Shown here: one piece after another, positions 19,428-28,083 of the stretch
Numbering within the stretch: the first letter of the stretch is position 1
Layout of the letters: every line of letters begins with the position of its first letter
Origin: Nitrospira sp.
Lineage (GTDB): Bacteria; Nitrospirota; Nitrospiria; Nitrospirales; Nitrospiraceae
Reading direction: 5' to 3'
Assembly (NCBI GenBank): GCA_022226955.1
Contig: CP092079.1
Span: forward strand, 3,374,790-3,438,789
Length of the DNA stretch: 64,000 nucleotides
The notes under the pieces: model-generated
What the model was told of the DNA's origin: nothing
Databases searched by the model: none
What the model saw: the letters and a program-made list of their open reading frames with translations, nothing else
Position numbers and translations under genes: made by a program

Positions 19428-19584
19428 AGCGGACTGTGGTTTGAGTGCAGGACCGTGTGTTTCTCGCGCGGGGAACGTCGCTGGGCTATGTCCTGGTTGT
19501 TCTGCCTTTCGAATATCAGCGGGTCATCGACGCCATGTCGGTGATGCTCGGCTAGCCGCGTTCTTTCCGCAGAAGGTTTATCGC

Positions 19585-20442
19585 CTAGGCGGCTATGGCC
19601 ATGGGGCTGAAGAGCGCCAGGGTTTCTTCCAATGACGCATGTGCTTCCATGAGCAGGGCTGGCCGGCTGCTGTCTTTGAATTGGGTTGTCTGGATCGCGT
19701 AGAGATGGAAGGGGAGCGCGGGCGGGACTTGAGCCTTGGGTAATTCGCTGTGGTCGGCGATGACGCCGGCGAGGTGGACGATGGAGGCATGGAGCGCATA
19801 TTCGCCAGCTTCATCGGGGCGGAGCTGGTGGCGGACAGCCTGTTCGATTTGTGTCGGCATGCCCCACACGCGAATAAGCTCCGCGCCGACTTCGGCGAAG
19901 TCGCAGCCGATGCTGGCCTGCTCCACTTCGGCGAGCGGCGTGCCGAGATTGCCGGCTTCGATGAGCGCGGATTGGGCGCGTTGCGGGATAGTCTGATAGA
20001 GGACGAGGTGGCCGATGTCGCGCAATAACCCTTCGATAAAGAATCGCTCGCTGTCGTCGATGCTGCAAGATTTGGCAATCTTTCCCGCCATCAGTGCGGA
20101 GAGCACGCTCTTGCGCCAATAGGCGGAGAGATCCATCACTTCTGTTGTCATGCCGGTGAAGGTCCGTCCAACAGTGGTGGCGGTGACGAGGTCGCTGACA
20201 GCTTGCATGCCGATGAGATTCACGGCGCGGGTAATGGTATCGATCTGTTTCGGGAATCCATAAAAGGGGCTGTTGACGATCTTCAGGAGCCTGGCGGAGA
20301 TGGCGGGGTCGAGCTTTAGCGCATTGGCGAGGTCGTCCATAGTTGACTCATGGTTATCGACGACATCCCTGACGCGAAAGTAAATTTCCGGCAGGGTAAA
20401 GATGTTTGAACAGGATTGGACGAGCTCTTGCGCCGATGCCAT
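19585..20442 (-). CDS. HDOD domain signalling protein
   Basis: 285 residues. Residues ~10-210 match the HDOD fold: the LPEIYFRVRDVVDNHESTMD entry helix, DPAISARLLKIVNSPFYGFP, ITRAVNLIGMQAVSDLV, and a later IGHLVLYQTIP. HDOD proteins are HD-like domains without a complete metal site and commonly act in bacterial signalling, but the partner is not evident here. No receiver, GGDEF or EAL domain is attached. It stands alone, divided by ~140 bases from the next minus-strand gene; likely cytoplasmic. Confidence 0.88.
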   Translation of the reverse strand: MASAQELVQSCSNIFTLPEIYFRVRDVVDNHESTMDDLANALKLDPAISARLLKIVNSPFYGFPKQIDTITRAVNLIGMQAVSDLVTATTVGRTFTGMTTEVMDLSAYWRKSVLSALMAGKIAKSCSIDDSERFFIEGLLRDIGHLVLYQTIPQRAQSALIEAGNLGTPLAEVEQASIGCDFAEVGAELIRVWGMPTQIEQAVRHQLRPDEAGEYALHASIVHLAGVIADHSELPKAQVPPALPFHLYAIQTTQFKDSSRPALLMEAHASLEETLALFSPMAIAA

Positions 20443-20580
20443 AGTCGCTCCTCGTTGACAGTCTCGTAGCGGTCCTCGGTTTCTCTATCGGCGGGTAGCT
20501 CGTCTAACTAAAGGGGGGCGTGCGGAAAGGCGGCTGTTTGTTTGCAGGCGTGCAGAGAGCGGGGATGAATGGACGGAGCG

Positions 20581-21309
20581 CTATTTTACCAGCCAGACGC
20601 GAAAGGTCTTGGCCTCGGCCGGTTTGGCAACTTTCAAGATCGCCACGGCTCCTGGGTTCATCACGTCGTCGCCTGAGGGTGTTCGTCTGGCCGCATAGCG
20701 TTCGGTCTTCAGCAGAAGTCCCGCGCTGTCGTAGAAGTCCACCATGATGTCCGCGGATTCCCGCAACCCGCCCTGATAGTGGGTGCCAAGCCAGTCCAGC
20801 CGCTTGAGCGCCTGGTATTGAATCGCGATGGTGCTATTGGGCTCTTCCTGTACGGTGAGAATCCGCAGGACGCGGTTCTGGTCGATGCCCTCAGCCGGCG
20901 CAGGACCGCCGGTCAATTGCGTGCGAATGACGCGCGCACTCTCGTCTATCTGGAGATAGCCTTGCACTCGGCAGGAGATGGTCCGTCCTTGCTCTGTTTG
21001 CGCAACGACCTTGGGGTCGTGAACATGATGATCGGCGAGTGTATAGGACAGTCCACGCAAGAGAGGCGAGTCGATGACCGAGGTAGTGTATTCACGATAG
21101 AGCGATGAATCGATTACGGCTTGCCGCCAGGCTTCCCTGCAAGCGAGCGAATTGGCATCGGCGGCAGACTCTGACTCGTGGACGGCATAGCGATACTCGC
21201 CGGTGATTTCAAGTCGGCCGTTCATGGCTTCCGCTGCTTGTGAAGGAAGAGGAAGGCCGATCAGTGCGAAGAGCAGCAGGCCGTTGGTCGTGGTGTGGCG
21301 GATAAACAT
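20581..21309 (-). CDS. Secreted protein with FlgT-N-like region
   Basis: 242 residues with a signal peptide ending about AEA near residue 28 (LLLFALIGLPLPSQA). The segment GRLEITGEYRYAVHESESAADANS then ACREAWRQAVIDSS resembles the N-terminal domain of FlgT and related LPP20-like periplasmic proteins, in which a family of ACxxAxxxA helices packs on a small sheet; GYLQIDESARVI continues that pattern. The C-terminal ~100 residues (SADIMVDFYDSAGLLLKTERY) look like a beta-sandwich. No flagellar genes are nearby, so a flagellar role is doubtful; a general envelope role is as likely. Confidence 0.65.
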   Translation of the reverse strand: MFIRHTTTNGLLLFALIGLPLPSQAAEAMNGRLEITGEYRYAVHESESAADANSLACREAWRQAVIDSSLYREYTTSVIDSPLLRGLSYTLADHHVHDPKVVAQTEQGRTISCRVQGYLQIDESARVIRTQLTGGPAPAEGIDQNRVLRILTVQEEPNSTIAIQYQALKRLDWLGTHYQGGLRESADIMVDFYDSAGLLLKTERYAARRTPSGDDVMNPGAVAILKVAKPAEAKTFRVWLVK

Positions 21310-21364
21310 AGCGCCTCCTCTTCGGTGGACGAATGAGAGTCATGCTACCACGCGGCTAATAGCC

Positions 21365-22270
21365 TCACAATGGCAAGTCGGCTGGTACGGTGAGCGTTTC
21401 AAGCAAGGCTTGGACGGTCAGAGGGCTGCAACCCTCCGATCGATTATTCACCAGAACATACGAAGACCGTCCTTCCGCCTTCGCTTGTTTGACCAGCGTG
21501 ATGGTCTCCTGCCGCATGCGTGGTTGTGGCTGTACGATGCGATCGTAAGGAGCGTAGCGTTCGACCGCTCGTTCAAAGGCCAGCCCCAGCGGAGTCAGGA
21601 GCCGAAAGACGGTGAAGGGCGCGGTGAAGGTTCCCGTCAGTTTCCGATGTTGTTCGGACAGCGGCGGCATGGCAGTCCAATGATTGTAGACATGGGCCAC
21701 GCTGTGTGCGCGAAGGATGTCGTGATAGCGCGGGCCGAGGATGGCAGGATTTCTCACTTCGGTTGCGTAGGCCTGGCCTGGCGGCAGCTGTTCGAGAAAC
21801 CGGTCGAGCTGTTGCAGGAAAACGGTTGAGTCGAGCCCCCAGCGCTGAAATTCAAAAATAAAGGGGCCGAGCTTGGCTGCTAACCCTGTCAGTGCCGGTT
21901 GCAGCACAAGATCGTGAAAGGCTCCGGCATCCAAGAACCGCGGATTCGGCTTGCCGGCTTTTGCGCCATACCGCGGAAGATTGGCATAGACTGGGACGGT
22001 GATCTCTTCCCACACCTTTTGGCAGAAGCGGAATTCATCCGGGACTTGCGCGGCATAGTGGGCTAACTGTGCCGCGCTGGCCGGCCGGTAAAATGAATGA
22101 TCGATGCCGACAGTGGAAAATAAGGGCTTGCCGGGAGTTGGATGGGTGGCATATTCGGCGAGTGTGTCCTGGCTGAACCGGCTCTTCGGATAGGTTCGAT
22201 GATAGACGAGCCCCTGCCAGCCTTCGTAGGCCCACGAACTGGTGCCGAAGCGGAGTGTGGCGGTGGGCAT
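21365..22270 (-). CDS. DUF72 (YecE-like) family protein
   Basis: 301 residues, the usual length for the family. Hallmarks: FGTSSWAYEGWQGLVY at the N-terminus, FSTVGIDHSFYRPAS, FRFCQKVWEEIT, ATEVRNPAILGPRYHDIL and the C-terminal YVLVNNRSEGCSPLT. The fold is a TIM barrel related to endonuclease IV/xylose isomerase; biochemical function is unknown. It starts 76 bases from the oppositely oriented malQ start, so the two may share a divergent promoter region. Confidence 0.88.
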   Translation of the reverse strand: MPTATLRFGTSSWAYEGWQGLVYHRTYPKSRFSQDTLAEYATHPTPGKPLFSTVGIDHSFYRPASAAQLAHYAAQVPDEFRFCQKVWEEITVPVYANLPRYGAKAGKPNPRFLDAGAFHDLVLQPALTGLAAKLGPFIFEFQRWGLDSTVFLQQLDRFLEQLPPGQAYATEVRNPAILGPRYHDILRAHSVAHVYNHWTAMPPLSEQHRKLTGTFTAPFTVFRLLTPLGLAFERAVERYAPYDRIVQPQPRMRQETITLVKQAKAEGRSSYVLVNNRSEGCSPLTVQALLETLTVPADLPL

Positions 22271-22346
22271 TCTGGATAATCTAAATAGTCTAGGGAAACA
22301 ATAGGATAGCTTGACTTACCGCAGGTCGTCGCGCACACTCTCCGAC

Positions 22347-24599
22347 ATGTACGATCAGCCGGAACATGAACTGCTGTATCTGCTCTCCGACCGTGCCGGG
22401 ATCGCCGCAGATTATCACGACATTGCCGGGACTCGCCATGTGACGACGGACGACACCCGTCGAGCTATCCTTTCGGCGATGGGATTTTGTGTGACTGATC
22501 GGGCTGCGTTGATCGACGCGCTGACCGCGTGGGATCAGCGGCCATGGGTGCAGGGGTGCGACCCTGTTTATGTGGTCAAGACTGGTCACGCTCCTCGCGA
22601 GTGGTCGCTGCATCTGCCCTGTGAGTCTTCGGAGGATGGGCAGCTATCTGTCCATTGGAAGGTGTCGGGCGAATGCGGCGAAAAGCACGGCGAGTGGAAC
22701 GAGGGGCCTGGGCTTCCGATTCATGAGGAGCGGCTGATTCAGGGGCGTCGCTATGTGCGGCTGGCGTTTCCTCTGTCGCACGATTTGCCGATCGGATATT
22801 ACGAGACAAAGGTCTGGGTGCAGGGTGGATCAGCGTCGCGTGAATTCCAATTTCGTCTGATCGTCGCGCCGGCGCGGTGCTATGTTCCTGAATCGTTTCA
22901 GGCCGGACGCCGGATCTGGGGGCTTGCGCTGCAATTGTACTCGTTGCGAAGTGAACGGAACTGGGGGATCGGAGATTTTGGCGACTTGGCGAGACTCGTC
23001 GAGTGGGCGGGCTCTCAGTTGGGTGCGGGTGTTATCGGGTTGAATCCTTTGCACGCGCTCAAGAATACCCGACCTTATCACATCAGCCCCTATTCGCCGA
23101 GTAGCCGGCTCTATCTCAACGAGATCTATATCGACATCGATCGAGTGGCTGAAGCCAAGACCTCGCCGGATGTCCAGAACCGCCTAGCCGATCCCGCGTT
23201 TCGCGCGCAACTGACGAAGACCAGAACGAGCGAATATGTGGACTACGAAGCGGTGGCGGCGTTGAAGCGGATGGTGCTGGATCTGTGCTACCGGGCTTTT
23301 CTGCGTGACAACTTTGAGGGGACGGAGCCGGATCTGAAGCCGGCGACGGATCGCGGCCGGTTATTTCAGGCATACATTCAACAAGAGGGGGCCGCGCTCG
23401 CCGACTACGCGCTCTTCCAGGCGCTGGCAGAAGAGCGGCAGGTTGCGGAGCCTCACTCGGTTGTGTGGGCGGATTGGCCGGAGGCCTACCGCGCGCCCGC
23501 GAGCGATGCTGTTGCTGAGTTCAGGCACCGGCAGACGGAGCGGGTGCGGTTTTTCCAGTATGTCCAATGGCTAGCGACCGAACAGTTGATTGCGGTCGGA
23601 AGCCAAGCCGATGCGGCCGGAATGCCGTTAGGGTTGTATCACGACCTGGCGCTGGGCAGCGATCGCTATGGCGCGGATGGCTGGCGATTTCAGGAGGTGC
23701 TGGCGCATCAGGCCGATTGCGGCGCGCCGCCCGACGCGTTTGCGCCGGAAGGACAGAACTGGGGGCTGTCGCCGTTCGACCCCGTGAAGTTGCGCGCCAG
23801 CGGCTATCAATTTTTTATCGAGTTGCTTCGGATGAATCTGCGGTATGGCGGAGCGATTCGTATCGATCATGTGATGGCCTTATTCCGCCTCTTTTGGATT
23901 CCGCGCGGCATGCCGGCTTCCATGGGGACGTATGTGCATTATCCGGCGGACGATCTCCTGGCCATTCTCGCGTTGGAGAGCGTGCGAGCCGGAACGCTGG
24001 TGATCGGCGAAGATTTGGGGACGGTGCCCGATTGGGTGCGTGATCGCTTGGGCGCCGCCGGTGTCTTGTCGTATCGCGTGCTCTATTTCGAGCGGAATGG
24101 CGATGGGAGTCTGAAGGCGCCGTGGGCCTATCCCGCGCAATCGCTGGGTGTGGTGACGACGCATGATTTGCCGACATTGAGCGGCTACTGGGAAGGCACC
24201 GATATTGACACGCGCGTCGCCCTTGGGCTCGGTGGGACGGAGGAGGCCCGTCGAGGTGCGTTTGCTGAGCGGCACATGGACAAGGCCCGCCTGCTGGCAG
24301 CACTCAGGTCCGAGGGTCTCTTGCCGAATGGCTTGTCGGACGATCCGGCACAGAGTCCGGTCATGACAACGGAGCTGGCGGCGGCGCTGCATCTCTATCT
24401 CGCCCGCACGCCCTCATGGGTTGTTCTTGCCAATGTGGAAGATGTGATCGGTCAACGGGCACAGACGAATGTGCCCGGCACCGTCGATCAGCATCCCAAC
24501 TGGTCCAGGAAGTTAACCGCTACTGTTGAGCAGATGGTGCAAGATTCCCGCTTCGCGTCGCTCGCCGCCCAGTTGCGTTCAGCCCGTCCATCTGTGTAA
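22347..24599 (+). CDS. malQ: 4-alpha-glucanotransferase (amylomaltase), GH77
   Basis: 750 residues from ATG 22347; a TTG at 22311 would add 12 residues without a better ribosome site. The enzyme transfers alpha-1,4-glucan segments between chains (EC 2.4.1.25) in maltodextrin/glycogen metabolism. N-terminal ~150 residues form the extra beta domains of the long E. coli-like class. Core motifs: LQLYSLRSERNWGIGDFGDL, nucleophile Asp in IRIDHVMALFR (~507), acid/base Glu in VIGEDLGTVPDWV (~555) and TTHDLPTLSGYW (~607). It probably works with the alpha-glucan phosphorylase at 55554-57713, though they are not in one operon. Confidence 0.95.
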   Translation: MYDQPEHELLYLLSDRAGIAADYHDIAGTRHVTTDDTRRAILSAMGFCVTDRAALIDALTAWDQRPWVQGCDPVYVVKTGHAPREWSLHLPCESSEDGQLSVHWKVSGECGEKHGEWNEGPGLPIHEERLIQGRRYVRLAFPLSHDLPIGYYETKVWVQGGSASREFQFRLIVAPARCYVPESFQAGRRIWGLALQLYSLRSERNWGIGDFGDLARLVEWAGSQLGAGVIGLNPLHALKNTRPYHISPYSPSSRLYLNEIYIDIDRVAEAKTSPDVQNRLADPAFRAQLTKTRTSEYVDYEAVAALKRMVLDLCYRAFLRDNFEGTEPDLKPATDRGRLFQAYIQQEGAALADYALFQALAEERQVAEPHSVVWADWPEAYRAPASDAVAEFRHRQTERVRFFQYVQWLATEQLIAVGSQADAAGMPLGLYHDLALGSDRYGADGWRFQEVLAHQADCGAPPDAFAPEGQNWGLSPFDPVKLRASGYQFFIELLRMNLRYGGAIRIDHVMALFRLFWIPRGMPASMGTYVHYPADDLLAILALESVRAGTLVIGEDLGTVPDWVRDRLGAAGVLSYRVLYFERNGDGSLKAPWAYPAQSLGVVTTHDLPTLSGYWEGTDIDTRVALGLGGTEEARRGAFAERHMDKARLLAALRSEGLLPNGLSDDPAQSPVMTTELAAALHLYLARTPSWVVLANVEDVIGQRAQTNVPGTVDQHPNWSRKLTATVEQMVQDSRFASLAAQLRSARPSV

Positions 24600-24658
24600 G
24601 TACGAGGGGCGTGCGCATCGTTTCTTTCCGTCTTTCCCATCGGAGCGAGTGCTGGACG

Positions 24659-25813
24659 ATGAAGACCCGCAATTGGCTGGTGCTGAGTATTGCAGGCGCC
24701 TGTTTCCTCGCCATCGTCATTGTTGAGAAGCTCGCGCCGGCCAATGTGGTCGGGGCTTACGGCTATGTGTTGCCGATTCTCTTGGTCGCGACCTTGCGCA
24801 ATCGTACGTTGATGCTGGTGACGGTGCTGGCTTGTGTGGTGGCGACCTATGCGGGACTGCTCCAACCGACGAAGCCGGGACGCTTTCAGTCCGCGGTGAT
24901 CAATCGCACGGTGGTGGTCGGGGTGTTGTTGGTGGTGGCGTATATCGGGATGAGCTGGGAGGAGCGAAAGGCCAGGGAAGAAGCGGCTCGCGCCGCGCTG
25001 GCTCGTCAAACGGAAAATCTGTTGCGCGCCAATGCGCAGTTGGTCGATGTGAAGGATCAGCTCAACCGGTCTGAGCGTCTCGCGGCTGTTGGGCAACTGG
25101 TGGCGTCGGTCGCGCACGAGGTGGGCACGCCGTTGCACTCGATTGCCTGGCATGTCCAGGCGCTGGCGGAAGAGCCGACCGTCACGCCGGATATGAAGCG
25201 GCGGATCGATGTGATCGATGGGCAGCTAACGCGTGTGGTCGGCATTATTCAGGATCTCTTATCCTCGACTCGGCAGCGGAAGCCCGATCCCACCTGGTTG
25301 CCGGTCGATCATGTGGTGAGTCCGGTGACGGCACTCATGGAGCCTGCATTTCAAGCGAAGGGGGTGGCGCTTCGAGTCGAGCTCGGCGACGCATTGCCGC
25401 TGGTGTGGGCCGATGCCGAAAAGCTGCATCAAGTGCTGGTCAATCTTTTTGCCAATGCCCTCGCGGCGACGTCGGAGGGCGGGATTGTCACGATTGGCGC
25501 CGGCAGGCGGGCCGCCACGCCGGAAGAGATCGAAGTGGGGCTGCGCGTGGGGAATGCGATGTTCACCACGATGGTCACAATCGTCGTCAGCGATACAGGA
25601 TCGGGTATGCCCGAGGAGGATCTCCAGAAAGCCTTCACGCCGTTCTTTACGACGAAGGCGATTGGGAAGGGGACTGGGCTGGGACTGTTTATTAGCCGAG
25701 AAACGGTGCAGGCGCATGGCGGGACGCTCACGTTGGAGAGCACCGTAGGGAAAGGGACAACGGTTGTGATATCGTTGCCTGGGCAAAGTGCGGCGGACAC
25801 ATCAGAGATTTAG
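24659..25813 (+). CDS. NtrB-like sensor histidine kinase
   Basis: 384 residues from ATG 24659. About three transmembrane helices in the first ~110 residues with almost no periplasmic loop, then a linker coiled coil, HisKA with phospho-acceptor His153 in VASVAHEVGTPLHSI, and HATPase with N-box (VNLFANAL), G1 SDTGSGMP and G2 GKGTGLGLFIS. The lack of an extracytoplasmic domain suggests sensing within the membrane or by a partner. The stop is 8 bases before the response regulator start, so the pair forms an operon. Confidence 0.93.
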   Translation: MKTRNWLVLSIAGACFLAIVIVEKLAPANVVGAYGYVLPILLVATLRNRTLMLVTVLACVVATYAGLLQPTKPGRFQSAVINRTVVVGVLLVVAYIGMSWEERKAREEAARAALARQTENLLRANAQLVDVKDQLNRSERLAAVGQLVASVAHEVGTPLHSIAWHVQALAEEPTVTPDMKRRIDVIDGQLTRVVGIIQDLLSSTRQRKPDPTWLPVDHVVSPVTALMEPAFQAKGVALRVELGDALPLVWADAEKLHQVLVNLFANALAATSEGGIVTIGAGRRAATPEEIEVGLRVGNAMFTTMVTIVVSDTGSGMPEEDLQKAFTPFFTTKAIGKGTGLGLFISRETVQAHGGTLTLESTVGKGTTVVISLPGQSAADTSEI

Positions 25814-25821
25814 GGGGCGAC

Positions 25822-27237
25822 ATGCCGGCAGCGAAGATTCTCGTGATCGATGACGACGCGGTGGCCCGCGAGTTGCTGGCCGATGCTTTGAAAAAAGATG
25901 GGCATGAGGTGGAGTCTTTTTCCAATGGGACGGATGCCTTGGCTCGCGGGCACCAGGCGCTGTTCGACTTAGTGCTTACCGATATTCGGATGGGGACGGT
26001 GGATGGGTTAACCGTGTTGCGGGAGTTCAAGCGGTTCAGTCCCGACACATCCATTGTGTTACTCACCGCGTTTGGATCGTTGGAAGGGGCAATTGAAGGA
26101 ATTAAGCAGGGCGCATTCGATTACCTGGCCAAGCCCTTTCGAAAGGAAGAGATAAAACTCGTTGTTCAGCGCGCGCTCGATCATTGCAAGCTGGTGCGGG
26201 AGAACAAGCGCTTCAGGGTTGAACTGAAAGAAAAGGAAGAGTGGTCTCCGCTGGTCGGGAGCAGTCCGGCGATGCTGGATGTCTATAAGCTGGTGGCCCG
26301 AGTCTCGGAGAGCCGGAGCACCGTGTTGCTCCAGGGGGAAAGCGGCACCGGGAAAGAACTCATCGCCAGAGCCATTCATGCCAATAGTCCGCGTCGAGAC
26401 AAGCCGTTCATTCCGGTGAATTGCGGCGCGTTGCCCGATACGCTGCTGGAGTCCGAGATGTTCGGACATGAGAAGGGAGCCTTTACAGGAGCGGTAGGCA
26501 TGAAGGCGGGGCTGTTTGAAGCGGCGACCGGTGGGACACTGTTCCTTGATGAGATCGGCGAACTTGGGCCTGCGCTTCAAGTCAAGCTGCTACGGGTCAT
26601 GCAGGATCAGGAAGTGCGGCGCGTGGGAGGGACCGCCTCGGTCAAAGTTGATGCGCGCATCATTGCCGCGACGAATCGCGATTTGGAACAACTCGTCAAA
26701 GAAGACAAGTTTCGAGACGATCTCTACTATCGCTTGAACGTGGTTCGGATTACGCTGCCATCGCTAGCCGATCGCAAAGAAGACATTCCGATGCTGGCGC
26801 ATCATTTTCTTCAGAAGTATGTCGGCGGGACGTCGGCGGGGGTGCGCGGATTTCTCCCAGACACGATGGCGCGCCTCAAGGAGTATCGATGGCCGGGCAA
26901 TGTGCGGGAGTTGGAGAATGCGGTGGAGCGCGCGGTGTCGTTGAGTCATGGCCCCTTAGTCACGCCGGACGACCTGCCGGAAAGTATTCGGACGGCGGCG
27001 CCGTTGGAGGCGAAAGCCGCTCCGGCGTTGGAAGGGGATGAGATCTGCCTGACGCTCGAAGAGGTGGAAAAGCGGCATTTGATCCGCGTCTTGAAAGAGA
27101 TGAAGGGAAACAAGGTCAAGACGGCCAAGATCTTAGGCATCGACCGCCGGACGCTCTATCGGATGGCTGAACGGTTTGGACTCGACTTGGGGGATGATCT
27201 CGAGGCCGGCGACAAAGAGCCGGCAGAGAAGTTATAG
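25822..27237 (+). CDS. NtrC-family sigma54-dependent response regulator
   Basis: 471 residues. Receiver domain 1-120 with acceptor Asp54 (LVLTDIRMG) and Lys in YLAKPF; AAA+ sigma54-interaction domain with Walker A GESGTGKE (~172-180), GAFTGA loop (~219-224) and Walker [14 protein letters not shown]-terminal Fis-type helix-turn-helix ([18 protein letters not shown]). It receives phosphate from the adjacent kinase and activates sigma54 promoters. No obvious -24/-12 target was found in the window. Its 3' end overlaps the converging lipoprotein gene by 6 bases. Confidence 0.96.
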   Translation: MPAAKILVIDDDAVARELLADALKKDGHEVESFSNGTDALARGHQALFDLVLTDIRMGTVDGLTVLREFKRFSPDTSIVLLTAFGSLEGAIEGIKQGAFDYLAKPFRKEEIKLVVQRALDHCKLVRENKRFRVELKEKEEWSPLVGSSPAMLDVYKLVARVSESRSTVLLQGESGTGKELIARAIHANSPRRDKPFIPVNCGALPDTLLESEMFGHEKGAFTGAVGMKAGLFEAATGGTLFLDEIGELGPALQVKLLRVMQDQEVRRVGGTASVKVDARIIAATNRDLEQLVKEDKFRDDLYYRLNVVRITLPSLADRKEDIPMLAHHFLQKYVGGTSAGVRGFLPDTMARLKEYRWPGNVRELENAVERAVSLSHGPLVTPDDLPESIRTAAPLEAKAAPALEGDEICLTLEEVEKRHLIRVLKEMKGNKVKTAKILGIDRRTLYRMAERFGLDLGDDLEAGDKEPAEKL

Positions 27238-27672
27238 CAGTTGCAGGGCGTTCTTGATGAGCCGCAATTGATTGTCGGCGCTTTGGGGCAATGCGCTGGG
27301 AACCTGATCCCAGCTGGTAAAGATCCCGTCTTTTCCCTCTGACTGAACTTCCAGCTTCAGCGCCGTGTTCTGATTATCCGCAGCCGTCACCGTCGCATTG
27401 ACTCGGCTTTTGATCGTGCCGAATCGCCAGCGATAGAGCCAGTTCCAAGGACCCTGCATCTCTTCCCGATAGCTGGTTTCCAGCGTAGAGTCATTCTTCC
27501 AGTCCACATCGTAACCGTCGTCGGTGAGAATTTGCGTGAGGGCGGTTTTCACGGTATCGAGCGGGGCGGACAGCCGGGTTTCAACGAAGTCGGCCGGCAG
27601 GGGACGGGGCGCTCCGCTGCAACCGATCGCCAGCGTCATGGTTGCGAGAAGAAGACCTGCCCGTAGAATCAT
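27232..27672 (-). CDS. Small lipoprotein, unknown function
   Basis: 146 residues; signal with lipobox LAIGC, Cys18. The mature part (LDTVKTALTQILTDDGYDVD, then LKLEVQSEGKDG and [11 protein letters not shown]) looks like a compact alpha/beta domain similar in style to periplasmic lipoproteins that correct outer-membrane assembly, but no family was recognised. Its ATG overlaps the stop of the upstream RAM-domain gene by 4 bases, so the two are translationally coupled. Confidence 0.7.
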   Translation of the reverse strand: MILRAGLLLATMTLAIGCSGAPRPLPADFVETRLSAPLDTVKTALTQILTDDGYDVDWKNDSTLETSYREEMQGPWNWLYRWRFGTIKSRVNATVTAADNQNTALKLEVQSEGKDGIFTSWDQVPSALPQSADNQLRLIKNALQLL

Positions 27673-28070
27673 TTGGCCATGCTTTCCTGTGTGCGATAGA
27701 CCAGATGGGTATCGGTTTGCGTCACGCCTTCAATGCCATGAATTTTGCTCAGGACCAATTGTGTCAGCGCGTCCTGATCGGCCACATCGGCGACGACAAT
27801 GATGTCCGGCTTTCCCCAGCAAGGATCGATGGTCTTGATCGCTGTGATTTGCCCGAGCGATTTCACGACACTGGAGGTCAAGCCGGGGCTTACGTTGATC
27901 ATGATATAGGCCCGGTCGGACATCAGAGGCGCTCCCGCGCTGGGCGCGTGAATGGTAAATGGGATAGCCGGTGGAGCAGGCTGCGGCTCACCGTAACGAA
28001 CTTCTTGCCGCGGTGTCAATACAGCCGTGGCGCGAGTGGAGGCGGCGGGGGATTTGGGTTTTCTTGGCAT
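27669..28070 (-). CDS. Orphan Lrp/AsnC-type RAM ligand-binding domain protein
   Basis: 133 residues: a proline-rich, probably disordered N-terminal ~50 residues, then an ~80-residue domain beginning MSDRAYIMINVSPGL and running through VVKSLGQITAIKTIDPCWG, DIIVVADVADQDALTQLV and VTQTDTHLVYR. This is the RAM (regulation of amino-acid metabolism) domain of Lrp/AsnC regulators without the DNA-binding helix-turn-helix. An internal ATG for MSDRAY could be the real start, which would drop the tail. Stand-alone RAM proteins are thought to oligomerise with or sense small molecules for others. Confidence 0.75.
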   Translation of the reverse strand: MPRKPKSPAASTRATAVLTPRQEVRYGEPQPAPPAIPFTIHAPSAGAPLMSDRAYIMINVSPGLTSSVVKSLGQITAIKTIDPCWGKPDIIVVADVADQDALTQLVLSKIHGIEGVTQTDTHLVYRTQESMAK

Positions 28071-28083
28071 AGTCGATCAGGCC

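Noticed and set aside
19428-19584. Short open stretch after the second FG-GAP gene (GTSLGYVLVVLPFEYQ)
   Set aside because: About 33 codons, no ribosome site or homology recognised; could be a remnant but nothing supports a call.
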